Counted from the first letter of the stretch, positions 1 to 11,077 are shown. The stretch is DNA of 64,000 nucleotides from Myxococcales bacterium (GCA_022561775.1 JADFQO010000001.1:94274-158273), one strand, 5' to 3'. Numbers and translations are program-made. The notes: generated from the sequence alone by a model not told the origin.

Positions 1-266
1 CCCTCGTCGAGCAACGCCCACTCGAGGCGCTGTTCGGGCGACGAAATCTCGCTTCGATCGGGCACCGCCTCTTCCGCGAGCGTCGTCGACGAGGGCATGC
101 TCTCGACGCGACCCTTGAGCGGGTGCGGCTTGGCGTCGGGGCACGCGCTGCGGTCGTTGACGAAGGTCACGTTACCGGAGGCATCGACGCACTTGAAGAT
201 CTCCGAGGTCGCCGGCTCGGCGAAGAGCGCGATCGGAACCAGCGCGAATAGCAGCTCGGGCTTCAT
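1..266 (-). CDS. DUF4124-like exported protein, N-terminal part (runs off the window)
   Basis: Reverse frame reads [52 protein letters not shown]..., a signal peptide followed by a DUF4124-like motif; ATG at 266 overlaps the stop of the next gene. Confidence 0.6.
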   Translation of the reverse strand, partial: MKPELLFALVPIALFAEPATSEIFKCVDASGNVTFVNDRSACPDAKPHPLKGRVESMPSSTTLAEEAVPDRSEISSPEQRLEWALLDE

Positions 267-739
267 CCGGCGAGCTTCTCGAAGGCCTCTCGAACCTCCG
301 GGGGAGCCTGAACGAGCTCGATCAGGACGCCGCCGCCGCCGATCGGGGAAGCCTCGTTGCCCTTGGGGTGGATGAAACAGACCTCGAATCCCGCGGCCCC
401 CTTGCGAACACCGCCGGGCGTGAAGCGGACGCCGTTTTGACCGAGCCACTCGACGGCGGCTGCTAGATCGTCGATCCAGAGCCCGACGTGATTCAGCGCG
501 GGCTCGTGGACCTTCGGCTTCTTGTCGGGGTCGATCGGCTGCATCAGATCGACCTCGACCTTGAGGGGCCCCGAACCCGCGACCGCGATGTCTTCGTCGA
601 CGTTTTCGGACTCGCTTACGAAATCGCCGGTGATCTTCAATCCGAGCATGTCGATCCAGATCTTGCGAAGAACGGCCTTGTCGATCGCCCCGACGGCGAT
701 CTGCTGAATGCCCAACACGCGGAACGGTCGCTCGCTCAC
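263..739 (-). CDS. VOC (glyoxalase/methylmalonyl-CoA epimerase-like) family protein
   Basis: ORF 158 aa; '[15 protein letters not shown]...[18 protein letters not shown]...IHPKGN...GVLIELVQ' is VOC-fold typical. Confidence 0.75.
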   Translation of the reverse strand: MSERPFRVLGIQQIAVGAIDKAVLRKIWIDMLGLKITGDFVSESENVDEDIAVAGSGPLKVEVDLMQPIDPDKKPKVHEPALNHVGLWIDDLAAAVEWLGQNGVRFTPGGVRKGAAGFEVCFIHPKGNEASPIGGGGVLIELVQAPPEVREAFEKLAG

Positions 740-1386
740 GATTGCCTCCTGGCCGGTCGTTGATCCGGACTTTCGGGGGGTCCAGCGCGCCCTTTATAAC
801 CCCTTCCGAGCAGATAGCGCTCGCTACTTCCGCGGCGCGAGGCACGCGGTTTGACGGTCTTGGCGGTCTCGAATTGCCGCCGCAGTCGGCGGTCGACGAG
901 CACGGCCTCCGGCCCCTCCAGGATCTTGATCAGAAGCGTTCCACCAGCGCACAAGAGGTCGCCGAGCAGGGCCTCGACGCCCTCGAGCAGCGCGCCCTCC
1001 CGGGCCTGGTCGGCCGCGCGGATCCCGGTCAGCTTGGGAGCTGCGTCGCTCAGCACGACGTCGGCGTGGCCGCCCAACCGTTCAATAAGTTCTATCGCAA
1101 CAGTGGGTTGCGTGAAATCCGCACAAAATGCGATCACGTTCTCATTTGCGAGCGGGGGATCGATCGCGGCCAGATCGACCCCGACGATGCGCCCTTTCGG
1201 GCCGACTGCTTGGGCGGCGACCTGTAGCCAACCGCCCGGCCAGCAGCCGAGATCGATCACCCGCTGACCCGGCCGCAGCAGGCGCTGGGATTGCTGGATT
1301 TCGAGCAGCTTGAAGGCTGCGCGGGACCGGTAGCCCTCGCGCTTGGCGCGCTGATGGAAGTGGTCCTTGCGGTCGTAGGCCGTCAC
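736..1386 (-). CDS. rlmE: 23S rRNA (uridine-2'-O-)-methyltransferase, RlmE/FtsJ family
   Basis: '[24 protein letters not shown]...[15 protein letters not shown]...[11 protein letters not shown]...LLIKILEG'. Confidence 0.9.
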   Translation of the reverse strand: MTAYDRKDHFHQRAKREGYRSRAAFKLLEIQQSQRLLRPGQRVIDLGCWPGGWLQVAAQAVGPKGRIVGVDLAAIDPPLANENVIAFCADFTQPTVAIELIERLGGHADVVLSDAAPKLTGIRAADQAREGALLEGVEALLGDLLCAGGTLLIKILEGPEAVLVDRRLRRQFETAKTVKPRASRRGSSERYLLGRGYKGRAGPPESPDQRPARRQS

Positions 1387-1424
1387 GGTGATCGCTCGAT
1401 CCGGTGGCGGCGCCGCGGGTCGGA

Positions 1425-2075
1425 TCAGGACCCGTGGTTGGCCTTGACGCTCGATCGGACCCGGACAATCGCGTTGTTGTGGCCCGGGACCGCGCCGTTC
1501 ACGAACAGCAGGCCCCGCTCGGCGTCGACGCGCGCGACTTCCAGGTTGATGCTCGTGGACCGGGTGTTGCCGAGGCGCCCGGGCATCTTGAAACCCTTGA
1601 AGACGCGGCCCGGATAGCTACCCGCGCCGATCGACCCTCCGTGACGGAAAGCCTCGTGGGTGCCGTGGGTGCGCCGCATGATCGCGAACCCGTGGCGCTT
1701 GACGACTCCAGCCGTCCCGCGGCCCTTGGAGATCCCGGTCACGTCGACGCGCTGGCCCTTCTCGAAGATCTCGACCTTGATTTCCTGGCCGACCTCGTAG
1801 CCCTCCGCGTCTTCGGCGCTGATTCGAGACTCCGCGAGGGTTCGCTTGGGGGACACGCCGGCCTTCCGGAAGTGCCCCTGCTGGGCCTTGTCGGCGCTGG
1901 ACGGGCGGCGGTCGCCGAAGCCGAGCTGGAGCGCCGAGTAGCCGTCCTTCTCCACCGACTTCTTTTGGATCACGAGGTTGGGCGACGCTTCGAGTACCGT
2001 CACCGGTATCGCCTCGCCGGACTCTTCAAAGATCTGGGTCATGCCGATCTTTCGGCACAGCAACTCGATCGCCAC
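1425..2075 (-). CDS. rplC: 50S ribosomal protein L3 (isolated from the S10 operon)
   Basis: 'CRKIGMTQIFEESGEAIPVTVLEA...GTAGVVKRHGF...GSIGAGSYPGRVFKGFKMPGRLGN' is L3; flanked by rlmE and a DUF2059-like gene, not rpsJ/rplD. Confidence 0.92.
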   Translation of the reverse strand: MAIELLCRKIGMTQIFEESGEAIPVTVLEASPNLVIQKKSVEKDGYSALQLGFGDRRPSSADKAQQGHFRKAGVSPKRTLAESRISAEDAEGYEVGQEIKVEIFEKGQRVDVTGISKGRGTAGVVKRHGFAIMRRTHGTHEAFRHGGSIGAGSYPGRVFKGFKMPGRLGNTRSTSINLEVARVDAERGLLFVNGAVPGHNNAIVRVRSSVKANHGS

Positions 2076-2165
2076 GGGATTGTCTCCAGAGCGCCCATTG
2101 GGCGAGGTCCGCGAAAGGGCGCGGAAAGATAGAGGATCTGAGCGGCCTGTCGACCCTCGGCCCGC

Positions 2166-2735
2166 TCAGTCGGCCAGCTTCGCGCGCTCCTCGGCGACGA
2201 TCTCCTGGATGAGGCCGACCGCAACGGGCTGGACCGCCTGCTCGATTCCCCGTCCCGCCTCCTGCAGCAACGACGGCATCACCTCGATGCTCTTGCGCCC
2301 GACCGGCATGCGGTAGAAGGCGAGCATCTCCCGGAGCTCCTCCTCGCTGAAGTATTTGTCGTAGATGGGCAGGTAGACGGTCTCGATGATCTCCGAAAAG
2401 TTGAGTCTCTCGGCAAACAGGCTGCGGAAGCGCTCTGCGAAGGCGTCGAAGTTCGCAAGACGGGCGAGCAACCGCTGGCGGTCCTGTTCCGATAGATCGG
2501 CCTGCTCCGACACCGCAAACTCCATCATCTGAGGGTAGCTGGGTTGCATTCGCATCAACTCCACAATGCTCTGATGGTCTCGCATCTGTTCGGCCATCCC
2601 GGCGACCCCGACGATCGTGAGCAGCTCGCGGATCATCTCGTGTTTCGACTCGGTGAGCTCCGCGTCGCTCTTCGCGGACTGAATCACGGCGCCGACCGTC
2701 AGGATCACCGCAGCAATGCTTCGGATTCGCACGAT
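2166..2735 (-). CDS. DUF2059-like exported protein
   Basis: Mature region 'ELLTIVGVAGMAEQM...YDKYFSEEELREMLAFYRMPVGRKSIEVMPSLLQEA'. Likely GTG start near 2735 (VRIRSIAAVILTVGAV); the ORF track gives a longer form to 2843. Confidence 0.75.
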   Translation of the reverse strand: MVRIRSIAAVILTVGAVIQSAKSDAELTESKHEMIRELLTIVGVAGMAEQMRDHQSIVELMRMQPSYPQMMEFAVSEQADLSEQDRQRLLARLANFDAFAERFRSLFAERLNFSEIIETVYLPIYDKYFSEEELREMLAFYRMPVGRKSIEVMPSLLQEAGRGIEQAVQPVAVGLIQEIVAEERAKLAD

Positions 2736-2912
2736 CACCTCCGCTTTTCTCGAACATTGGTTACCGCATAAACCCCAAGACTCCAGCCCGCGTCGGGCCG
2801 ACGACCAGCTACACTCCCTCGCAAGGCCTCGCACCCCTGTCATTCGATTGGGGCGGCGGGGATTTCTGCGTGCAGCGCACGCCTGGAGCGGTCGGAGGGC
2901 TCAGCGACCCGT

Positions 2913-5900
2913 ATGGAAGAGACGGCGGGAAGCGAGCAGATCCACGAGGATCTAGACGACGTTGCTCGGCGCATCGCCGAGCGAAGTGGCGCGGTGCGTC
3001 TCGCGGGCTTGCGCGGCGGCGCGGCGGCCGTCGTGGGCGCGAAGCTCGTTGCACAGCTCGGTGATGCGCCGGCGCTCTTCGTCACCCCGAACGCCAAGGC
3101 CTGCGATGCGCTGGTCCGGGATCTCTGCGCCGCGCTCGGAGAACCCACCGAGGGCGGGCGCGTACGCGCCTATCCGGGTCACGACACGCATCCCTACGAG
3201 CGCTTCTCCCCTCAACCGTTTCTGGTCGCACAGCGGATGGACGTCCTCTATCGCTGGTTGGCGAGCGCGCAGTCCGATGCGCGGGTCGAACCCGCGCCCA
3301 TCGCGGTGGCGCCGTGGACGGCGCTCGCGCTACGGGTTCCCGCGCGCGAAGTCGTGCGCAGTCGTTCGGTTCACCTCGAAGTCGGCCAGATCACCGACCG
3401 AGATGCGCTTGTTGCAACCCTGGTTGCCGCGGGCTACTCGCGGATGTCTCTCGTCGAAGAGCGGGGCGAGCTCGCCGTGCGAGGCGGCATTCTCGACATC
3501 TTCCCGCCCCATCGCGCACATCCGATTCGAATCGAGTTGTTGGGCGACGAGGTCGAGTCGATTCGCGAATTCGACGAAGTCACGCAGCGATCACGCGATG
3601 CCCTTTCCCACGTGGTCGCACCACCTCCCCGCGAGCTGCTCGTCAATCGTTCGCTGATCGTCGACCGGTCCGAACAAATTCGCGAACTGGCCGCCGAACA
3701 AGGTGTTTCGAACCGCGCGGTCGACGCGTTGCTCGACTCTCTGCTGCGCGGCCATATACCGCCGGGCGCCGAAGCCCTTGCACCGCTCCTCCAGCGCGCC
3801 ATCGAACCTGTTTTTGACTTCCTACCCGGCGACACGCTGATCGCCATCCTCGACTGGGAAGCCGGCCGCGACCGCATGCGGCGATATGCGTCGGACGCGA
3901 AGGAGAATTACGAAATCGCGAGGGAAAACGGTCGGGTCGTCTCGGAACCGAACGAACTGGCACTCTCACCCGAAGAACTCGAGCGCGAGATTCTCGCGCG
4001 CAAGCCGATCTTCCTGGAGCGACTCGACGTGGTCGACGTCGAGGCCGAAGGCGAGCACCTTTCGCTTCGCTGCACCAGCCACGACACCCTCCGCCGCGAG
4101 CTGATCAAAGCGCGCAGCAGCGATCGCGCTCTCGAGCCGCTCGTCGACGCGCTCGCAAACTGGTGTGATGCTGCTTGGCGGACGGCGCTCTGCGTCTCCT
4201 CGCTTTCCGGCGCGGAGCGCCTGCGCCATCTGTTGAGCGAGTACGGACTCGAAGTCCGAATCGCCGAGAGCCCCCGACCCGCGTCGCGTTGGTCTTCGCC
4301 GGGTTGCATCGAGATTCGCGTGTGCGATTTCTCGGAGGGATTCGTCTTCCCGGCAGAACGCCTGGTCGCTCTGACCGAAGAGGAGATCTTCGGCCCGCGC
4401 CAGCGCCGCAGGGTGCGGGCGCATTGGCCCGATGGCGCGAGCATCGAAGGTCTCGCGCAACTCGAGAAAGGGGATTACCTCGTCCACGTCGAACACGGAA
4501 TCGGCATCTACCGCGGACTGGTCGAACTCGACCTCGGAATCGCCCGGGGAGAATTTCTTCGGCTCGAATACCAGGGCGGTGACCGACTCTTCGTTCCCGT
4601 GCATCGCCTGAGTCTGATCCAGCGCTACGGTGGATCGGACGGCCACACCCCGCGCATCGACAAGCTCGGCGGCGTCAGCTGGGAAAAAGCGAAAAACTCC
4701 ATCAAGAAGAGCCTGCGGGCCATGGCCCACGAACTGCTCGCGACGCATGCGGCCCGAGAGCTCGCGCCGGGCCACGCGTTCGCGGGACGCGATCGTCACC
4801 TCGAAGAATTCGAAGCGACCTTTCCGTTCGAAGAAACTGCCGACCAGGCCGCCGCGATCGAAGACGTGCTCAGCGATCTACAACGTCCCAAGCCGGCGGA
4901 CCGGATCGTCTGCGGCGACGTGGGTTATGGCAAGACCGAGGTCGCCGTGCGGGCGGCCTTCCGGGTTGCGATGGACGGCAAGCAGGTGGCCGTCCTGGTT
5001 CCGACGACGGTTCTCTGCCAACAGCACGAAGAGACCTTCAAGGAGCGATTTGCGGGCCATCCGATCGAGATCGAGTCGCTCTCCCGATTTCGCAGCGCAA
5101 AGGACGCCAGGTCGGTCATCGAGCGGTTGGCGGACGGGACCATCGACATCGTGATCGGAACCCACCGCCTGCTGCAGAAGAAGGTCCGCTTTCGCGACCT
5201 CGGACTGCTCGTCATCGACGAAGAACACCGATTCGGCGTCACCCACAAGGAGCGAATAAAACAGCTCAAGAAGACCGTCGACGTCTTGACGCTCACCGCA
5301 ACGCCGATTCCGCGAACCCTCCAGATGGCGTTCAACGGAATCCGCGATCTGTCGGTGATCAACACGCCGCCCGCGGATCGCCTGGCCATCCGCACCCAGG
5401 TATGTCGTTTGTCGGATTCCCTGATTCGCGAGGTCATCCTTCGCGAAGTGCGTCGCGGAGGGCAGGTCTTCTTTGTCCACAACCGGGTGCGGACGATCGA
5501 CGCGATGCAGAGCCGACTCGCCCGCGTCGTTCCCGAGGCCAAGGTGATCGTCGCGCACGGACAGATGAAAGAGCGCGAACTAGAAGATCGAATGCTTCGC
5601 TTCATGCACGGCGAGGCGGACGTGCTGCTCTGCACGACGATCATCGAGAGCGGCATCGACAATCCGCGGGCGAATACCATCTTGATCAATCGAGCAGACA
5701 CCCTCGGCCTCGCGCAAATCTACCAACTGCGCGGGCGCGTGGGTCGAAGCAAGCAGCGCGCCTACGCGTACCTGATGATCCCCGGTTCAGAGGACGCGCT
5801 CACCTCCGACGCGAGGCGGCGACTCGAGGCGATCCAGGACCTCAGTGAACTCGGCAGCGGCTTCCGCCTCGCGAACATGGATCTCGAGATTCGCGGCGCC

Positions 5901-6458
5901 GGCAACCTCCTCGGACCGGAACAAAGCGGCTGCCTCGCAGCGGTCGGCTACGAGACCTACCTCACGATGCTCGAAGAGATCATGGACGAGCTGCGCGGAA
6001 AATCCCACGAGACCGAGATCGACCCGGAGATTCGGCTGCCGGTGACCGCGCGTCTGCCGGAGTCCTACGTGAGTGCCACCAGCCAGCGCCTGGTTCTCTA
6101 CAAACGCCTCGCGAGTTGCCGCGACGACAGCGAGATCGACCGCATTCGAGACGAACTGCTCGACCGCTACGGATCGCTGCCCGACGAGGCCGAGAACCTC
6201 TTCGAGGTAATCCGATTGAAGACGCGCGCGCGCCGGCTCGGCATTACGGCCATCGATCTCACGAACGGCGAAATCGTGCTCACGGCTGCGGAGCCGAGCA
6301 AGGTCGATCCACAGCGGCTTCTCGACCTGCTCCACCAAGCCGGGGCGGGGATGCGCATCGCTCCCGACCGCAAGATCTACGCGCGCGCACCCGAAGGGGG
6401 CTCCGCACGGCTTTTCGCCGCGACCCTGAATTTGCTCGCAAATCTCGGAGCCGCCTGA
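2913..6458 (+). CDS. mfd: Transcription-repair coupling factor
   Basis: 1181 aa; CarD-like RID, helicase motifs 'VCGDVGYGKTEVA', 'DEEHRFGV', 'LTLTATPIPRTLQMA', TRCF C-terminal domain. Confidence 0.97.
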   Translation: MEETAGSEQIHEDLDDVARRIAERSGAVRLAGLRGGAAAVVGAKLVAQLGDAPALFVTPNAKACDALVRDLCAALGEPTEGGRVRAYPGHDTHPYERFSPQPFLVAQRMDVLYRWLASAQSDARVEPAPIAVAPWTALALRVPAREVVRSRSVHLEVGQITDRDALVATLVAAGYSRMSLVEERGELAVRGGILDIFPPHRAHPIRIELLGDEVESIREFDEVTQRSRDALSHVVAPPPRELLVNRSLIVDRSEQIRELAAEQGVSNRAVDALLDSLLRGHIPPGAEALAPLLQRAIEPVFDFLPGDTLIAILDWEAGRDRMRRYASDAKENYEIARENGRVVSEPNELALSPEELEREILARKPIFLERLDVVDVEAEGEHLSLRCTSHDTLRRELIKARSSDRALEPLVDALANWCDAAWRTALCVSSLSGAERLRHLLSEYGLEVRIAESPRPASRWSSPGCIEIRVCDFSEGFVFPAERLVALTEEEIFGPRQRRRVRAHWPDGASIEGLAQLEKGDYLVHVEHGIGIYRGLVELDLGIARGEFLRLEYQGGDRLFVPVHRLSLIQRYGGSDGHTPRIDKLGGVSWEKAKNSIKKSLRAMAHELLATHAARELAPGHAFAGRDRHLEEFEATFPFEETADQAAAIEDVLSDLQRPKPADRIVCGDVGYGKTEVAVRAAFRVAMDGKQVAVLVPTTVLCQQHEETFKERFAGHPIEIESLSRFRSAKDARSVIERLADGTIDIVIGTHRLLQKKVRFRDLGLLVIDEEHRFGVTHKERIKQLKKTVDVLTLTATPIPRTLQMAFNGIRDLSVINTPPADRLAIRTQVCRLSDSLIREVILREVRRGGQVFFVHNRVRTIDAMQSRLARVVPEAKVIVAHGQMKERELEDRMLRFMHGEADVLLCTTIIESGIDNPRANTILINRADTLGLAQIYQLRGRVGRSKQRAYAYLMIPGSEDALTSDARRRLEAIQDLSELGSGFRLANMDLEIRGAGNLLGPEQSGCLAAVGYETYLTMLEEIMDELRGKSHETEIDPEIRLPVTARLPESYVSATSQRLVLYKRLASCRDDSEIDRIRDELLDRYGSLPDEAENLFEVIRLKTRARRLGITAIDLTNGEIVLTAAEPSKVDPQRLLDLLHQAGAGMRIAPDRKIYARAPEGGSARLFAATLNLLANLGAA

Positions 6459-6483
6459 GGGCTATTCCCCGTCGGAGCCGGGC

Positions 6484-6873
6484 TCAGGTTCGTTTGTTGT
6501 CCTTGGGAACGACCGTGGTTCCGACCGCGCGACAGACTAGAATCGGATCTTTGAGAACGTCCGCCGCCGAGTCGTTGACGTCGGGTCGCACCGCAATGAC
6601 CTTGTAGGCCTCGAACTCACAGCGGCGCGACGTGTTCCCCAACTTCACGATGCGCCCCTTGGCCTCGATGAAATCGCCGCTGTAGACGGGGGCCAGGAAC
6701 TCCACTTCGTGATAGGCGCGAAACAGGCCTTCGTCGCCGTCCTGCTGGATGGCGAGGTCGGTGATGAGGTCGCCGAAGATCTCGAGCATCTTGGCACCGG
6801 GAACCAGATTGCCGCCGTAGTGGGCGTCGTGGGCGGACATGCGAACACGGATCGTCGCTTCTTTGAACATCAA
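6484..6873 (-). CDS. Hotdog-fold protein resembling 3-aminobutyryl-CoA ammonia-lyase
   Basis: '[67 protein letters not shown]' matches my recollection of Kal-type proteins; overlaps the next gene's stop. Confidence 0.6.
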   Translation of the reverse strand: MMFKEATIRVRMSAHDAHYGGNLVPGAKMLEIFGDLITDLAIQQDGDEGLFRAYHEVEFLAPVYSGDFIEAKGRIVKLGNTSRRCEFEAYKVIAVRPDVNDSAADVLKDPILVCRAVGTTVVPKDNKRT

Positions 6874-8948
6874 TTCTCTCCTGTTTCAGCTTTGGCAACC
6901 GCGAGTGCATCCACAGCAACCGCACGACCACCGGTAATTATGATGGGATTGGCTTCGATTTCGAGAATCCGGTCGGACAGATCTTCAGCGAGCCACGCGA
7001 AGCGCTCCACCACATCGGCGAGTTCTTTCAATTCGGAATCGGACAGCTCGACGGATGCACCGGCCGCAATCTCCGCCGCCTCTCCCTGTCGCAGTGGAAG
7101 CAGGTGGAATACCGTTTCGCCAGACACGCCCCCGCCGCCGCTGCGCACCGTCATCGCGGGCCCGTAGATCGGGTCCACCGTCACACCGACCAGGATCTCC
7201 GGCCCGGCCGCGAGCTGCTCCTGCACCAACAGTCGCGTCGCGTCGACGCCCATTTCGCGCGCGCGGTCTTGCACTTCCTGCGCGGCGGCCTTCACCTCGG
7301 CGGGTGAATCGAGATCCAATTTCACGAGGCCTTCGCGCGCCTTGTGGGGCACTTCGGCACAGACGAGCTTGACGACGATGCGACAGTCGAGATCACGGGC
7401 GACCTCCGCCGCCTGTGCGGGGTCCTCGGCGACTGCTTCGCGCGGCCTCTCGATCCCGTACCTCGTGAAGATCTCGGCGGCCTGCACCTCGTCCAGAACC
7501 CCCGGCGCCACCGAGACGCGCGGCTTGGCGGTATGTCGCTCGGCGAGGGGAAGGCGTTCCCGAGAGATTTCGTAGAGGCCCGCAATCGCAGCCGCGGCGG
7601 GTGCGTGGCCGTGCAACACCGCAACGGAATGCTTGATGATTGGCTCTGCGGTTCGCCCGGTGTAGGACAGGGGCGTCGCCAGCACGGAGATCACGGGCTT
7701 GCCGCTCTCGCGCTGAACCTTGCCCGCGTGGGCGAGGATCGTAGTGAGATCGGAGTCGTCGGGACGCTTTCGACTCGGCGCGACGTCGATCGCGATCATT
7801 CCCACCTCGGGATCGGCGGCCAGCGCGTCAATCGCTTCGCAGTAGATCTCGTTGTCGAAGATCGCCTGGCCGGTCACGTCGAGCGGATTACGCGGCTCGC
7901 TGAAATCAGGAAGGATTTCGGAAAGCTTGCTCGTGGTTGCGGCGCTGAATTTTTCGAGCGGAACCCGGGCGTCGTTGAGCGCATCGGCGAAGAGGGTGCA
8001 GTTGCCGCCGGACTGCATGGCCGCCGCGAGTTTTCCCGAGCAACGCCCCGGCGCCTTCTCCAACAGCAGGGCGGTTTCGAACAGCGCGATCGGATCATGG
8101 ACGACGACGGCGCCGAGTCGGCGAAGTGTCGCATCGCGCAAAGTGGTGTCTCCGAGGAGCTCTCCGGTGTGGGCGATCAGCGAAGCTTTCGCGGCTTCGC
8201 CCGTGACGAGCGGACAACAGACGACGACCCGCTTGTCTGCGCGATCCATCGCTTCGAGCCCCTTCGCGAGGGCACCGATGTCGCGGATGGTCTCGATGTA
8301 GCAGGCTGCGACGAGCGTCCCGGGATCGCTCGCCGCCCACTCGAGGAGTTCACCGATTCCGAGAGTGGCTTCGACACCGACGCCGGTCACGACGCGGACA
8401 CCGACGCCGCGATCTCCGGCCATATGGGTGAACGTCCAGGCCGTCGTGCCGCTCTGGGAAAACATCGAAATCGAACCGGCTGTCGAAGTCGGAGGCATCT
8501 CGGCGCCGTAGGCGGCGACCCGGCCGGGATAGTTGATGAAGCCCTCGACGTTGGGCCCGATCAGCGTGACGTCGCCTTCGATTGCAGCCGCGGCGAGCTG
8601 GGCCTGGAGTTTGGCGCCTGCGGGGCCCGCGTCGCGAAAGCCGCTCGAGACCACCATGGCTCCGGGTACTCCGGCTTCGCCGCACGCCTTGACGGCCCCG
8701 ATCGCAGCCTCAGCGGGAATCGCGATGATCGCGAGCTCGGCCGGAACGGGCGTTTCGCGCAGACTCGGGTAGGCGGGCTGATCCCACACCGTCGAGCGGC
8801 GCGGGTTGATCGGAAAGATCGGTCCCGGAAACTCCAGCGCCTCGAGGTTGGAGTAGATCTCCTTCGACCAGGAACTGCTGCGATCACTCGCACCGACGAT
8901 CGCGATCGCTTTCGGATTGAAAAATGAGTCCAGTCGTTTGCTGATCAT
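6870..8948 (-). CDS. ADP-forming acyl-CoA synthetase (acetate--CoA ligase family)
   Basis: '[19 protein letters not shown]...FPINPRR' CoA-binding, succinyl-CoA-ligase-like and ATP-grasp regions. Start taken at [13 protein letters not shown]. Confidence 0.88.
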   Translation of the reverse strand: MISKRLDSFFNPKAIAIVGASDRSSSWSKEIYSNLEALEFPGPIFPINPRRSTVWDQPAYPSLRETPVPAELAIIAIPAEAAIGAVKACGEAGVPGAMVVSSGFRDAGPAGAKLQAQLAAAAIEGDVTLIGPNVEGFINYPGRVAAYGAEMPPTSTAGSISMFSQSGTTAWTFTHMAGDRGVGVRVVTGVGVEATLGIGELLEWAASDPGTLVAACYIETIRDIGALAKGLEAMDRADKRVVVCCPLVTGEAAKASLIAHTGELLGDTTLRDATLRRLGAVVVHDPIALFETALLLEKAPGRCSGKLAAAMQSGGNCTLFADALNDARVPLEKFSAATTSKLSEILPDFSEPRNPLDVTGQAIFDNEIYCEAIDALAADPEVGMIAIDVAPSRKRPDDSDLTTILAHAGKVQRESGKPVISVLATPLSYTGRTAEPIIKHSVAVLHGHAPAAAAIAGLYEISRERLPLAERHTAKPRVSVAPGVLDEVQAAEIFTRYGIERPREAVAEDPAQAAEVARDLDCRIVVKLVCAEVPHKAREGLVKLDLDSPAEVKAAAQEVQDRAREMGVDATRLLVQEQLAAGPEILVGVTVDPIYGPAMTVRSGGGGVSGETVFHLLPLRQGEAAEIAAGASVELSDSELKELADVVERFAWLAEDLSDRILEIEANPIIITGGRAVAVDALAVAKAETGEN

Positions 8949-9195
8949 CGGGGGGTTCTCTCGCGCGGGTTGCGTTCTGGAGTGGCTCGCCGAGCCCGGA
9001 GAGTGGTGGGTGCGCCTTTGCGCGTTTCGGATGTTTACCATCGCGTCGAGCGCGGTGGCTCCCAGCGTTCTCCGTTCCGCAGACCTACGTTTCTAACATT
9101 TTGTTTTTATTAAGTAAATATCTATGTTTGGGAAGGGCCGCCAAGGCCTTGATCTACAATGAAGATTGCCCCGAACGGTTTGGATAATCAACAAG

Positions 9196-10032
9196 TTAAC
9201 GGGCCGGACTCAACAGGGGCAGCGGTTGGCGCTCTCCGCGCAGCGCCCAACCCATCTCGCTGGCCGCCGCGTGCAGCGCACGAATCCGATCGGCGTTGAG
9301 GGGGTGGGTGGAAAAATAGCTCGCAAACGCGCCCTCCAGGGGCCCGTCGAGCTCGGGGAGGTGTTCGAAGAAAGCCGTGGCTCCTGAAACATGCCCGTAC
9401 TCGGCGGCCAGCAGCGCGAGACCGAAGCGGTCCGCCTCGATTTCCTGAGTGCGGTCGAAGTCGCGCTGGGCAAACCGACCGGCCAATGATGCGAGCTGGA
9501 CCGCGCTGCCGCCACCGCCCACCCCCAACGCGACGAGCAACAGCGAAAACGCGACCCCACGTCCGAGACCGCGGAGGTGGTCGCGGCTATGGAAGTGCCC
9601 GAGCTCGTGACCGAGCACGAAAGCGAGTTCGTTCTCGCTCTCGACACTTTCGAGCAAGGCATTCGTCACCGCGATCACACCGCCGGGAAGCGCCACGGCA
9701 TTCGGTTCGGGTTGGTCCCAGATCGCGATTTCGAACACATAGGGGTTCTCGGGCCAATGGCGCGCCATCCGGTTGAGGAGTTGCGCGAGCAACCGTTCGC
9801 GCGGAGCGACCGCCCCGTCATCCTCGACACCGCGATCGATCCAACCGGAAAACAAGCGTGCCTCGAGTTCGATGGGGATATGCGGCGCTGCAAGATCGAC
9901 CGCAACCGCAACCGCTGTGGCAACCGCAGCGCCGATCGCGACCACTCCGCCCACGAGCAGCAGCGCTTCGCGCAGTGGGTGCGTATGCGAAACATTGATT
10001 CCGTCCTCGGGCAACGACGGTTTGAACTTCAC
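9196..10032 (-). CDS. M48-family metalloprotease
   Basis: 'ELAFVLGHELGHFHSRDHLRG' HExxH motif and 'EIEADRFGLALLA'; likely GTG start at 10032. Confidence 0.85.
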   Translation of the reverse strand: MKFKPSLPEDGINVSHTHPLREALLLVGGVVAIGAAVATAVAVAVDLAAPHIPIELEARLFSGWIDRGVEDDGAVAPRERLLAQLLNRMARHWPENPYVFEIAIWDQPEPNAVALPGGVIAVTNALLESVESENELAFVLGHELGHFHSRDHLRGLGRGVAFSLLLVALGVGGGGSAVQLASLAGRFAQRDFDRTQEIEADRFGLALLAAEYGHVSGATAFFEHLPELDGPLEGAFASYFSTHPLNADRIRALHAAASEMGWALRGERQPLPLLSPAR

Positions 10033-10508
10033 GGGACGTTGAGCAGCTTGACGCCGGTGCCGAACGCGAGCACTTCGAGACCCGCGATGCTCTGGGATTT
10101 TCGCGCGTTGGCTAACCGGCAGGTCTCGAGGCGGACGTTGACGACGGCCTGACAACCCCGCTCGACGGCGTCTTCCTTGAGGCGCAAGAGCGCTTCGCGA
10201 CGGGCGCGATCGAGCAGTGTCTCGTACGCCTTGACCCGGCCTCCGAAGATCATCCGCAGCCCCGCAAGGAATCGCTTGAAGTAGTCGACAGAGATGACGA
10301 CGCTTCCGGTGATCAGCGTGCACTCGATCACCTGCCAATGCGAGGGGATGCTGCGGATGGTGATCGCCGGGAGATTTCGCCAACGCGACTCGCGCTCGCG
10401 GATCGACGCGTAGTGGCGCCGCTCGAGAGCGGTTCCGATGAAATAGGTCACGACCAGCAGCGCCAGTGGGATTCCGAGCCGAACGGACATCTCCACGAAC
10501 GGATCCAT
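10029..10508 (-). CDS. YbjQ/UPF0145-like heavy-metal-binding-domain protein (membrane-anchored)
   Basis: N-terminal TM segment then 'AYETLLDRARREALLRLKEDAVERGCQAVVNVRLET...GTGVKL'. Confidence 0.75.
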   Translation of the reverse strand: MDPFVEMSVRLGIPLALLVVTYFIGTALERRHYASIRERESRWRNLPAITIRSIPSHWQVIECTLITGSVVISVDYFKRFLAGLRMIFGGRVKAYETLLDRARREALLRLKEDAVERGCQAVVNVRLETCRLANARKSQSIAGLEVLAFGTGVKLLNVP

Positions 10509-10512
10509 CGAT

Positions 10513-10827
10513 CTATTCGACCGTGACCGCGGTGCCGTAGGCGAAGAGTTCTGCTGCACCCTGCGCCACGGAACTCGTCGAAAAGCGAATGTTCACCACG
10601 GCGTTCGCCCCGAGCGATTCCGCCTCCTGGACCATTCGAGCAATCGCATCCTCGCGCGCTTCCGTAATCAGCTCCGTATAGCCCTTGAGTTCGCCGCCGA
10701 CGATGTTCTTGAAACTCGCCATGATGTCCCTGCCGATGTGCTTCGCGCGCACCGTACTACCCGACACCACACCGAAAAAATTCGTGATCTGCTTGCCGGG
10801 AACCGTCTCGACATTACTGAGAATCAC
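10513..10827 (-). CDS. YbjQ family protein (UPF0145)
   Basis: 'GVVSGSTVRAKHIGRDIMASFKNIVGGELKGYTELITEAREDAIARMVQEAESLGANAVVNIRF'. Confidence 0.88.
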   Translation of the reverse strand: MILSNVETVPGKQITNFFGVVSGSTVRAKHIGRDIMASFKNIVGGELKGYTELITEAREDAIARMVQEAESLGANAVVNIRFSTSSVAQGAAELFAYGTAVTVE

Positions 10828-11077
10828 CGCTCACCTCCTTCTGATGAATCGATCAAGCTGCGGTGAGCTCCGCGCAACCGGCGGAACCCTCGGCTCGGGT
10901 CAGCAGACTAGCGTGACCGCAGCCGGGACTCCAAGGACCCTGGTTTCGGGAGTCACGGCGACTCTCCCCTCGGCCTGCTTGCCGACGTCGTCCGCGGGCG
11001 CCGCCCGAGCTACCATCGCTTGGACTCTTGGAACGACCGCCTTTCGGGCACTGCCCGACATCCCGCAGGGGGCCTCG

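Noticed and set aside
7344-8927. 527-aa plus-strand ORF antisense to the acyl-CoA synthetase
   Set aside because: Shadow ORF of a high-GC gene; no recognisable domain. The sense protein is clearly conserved.
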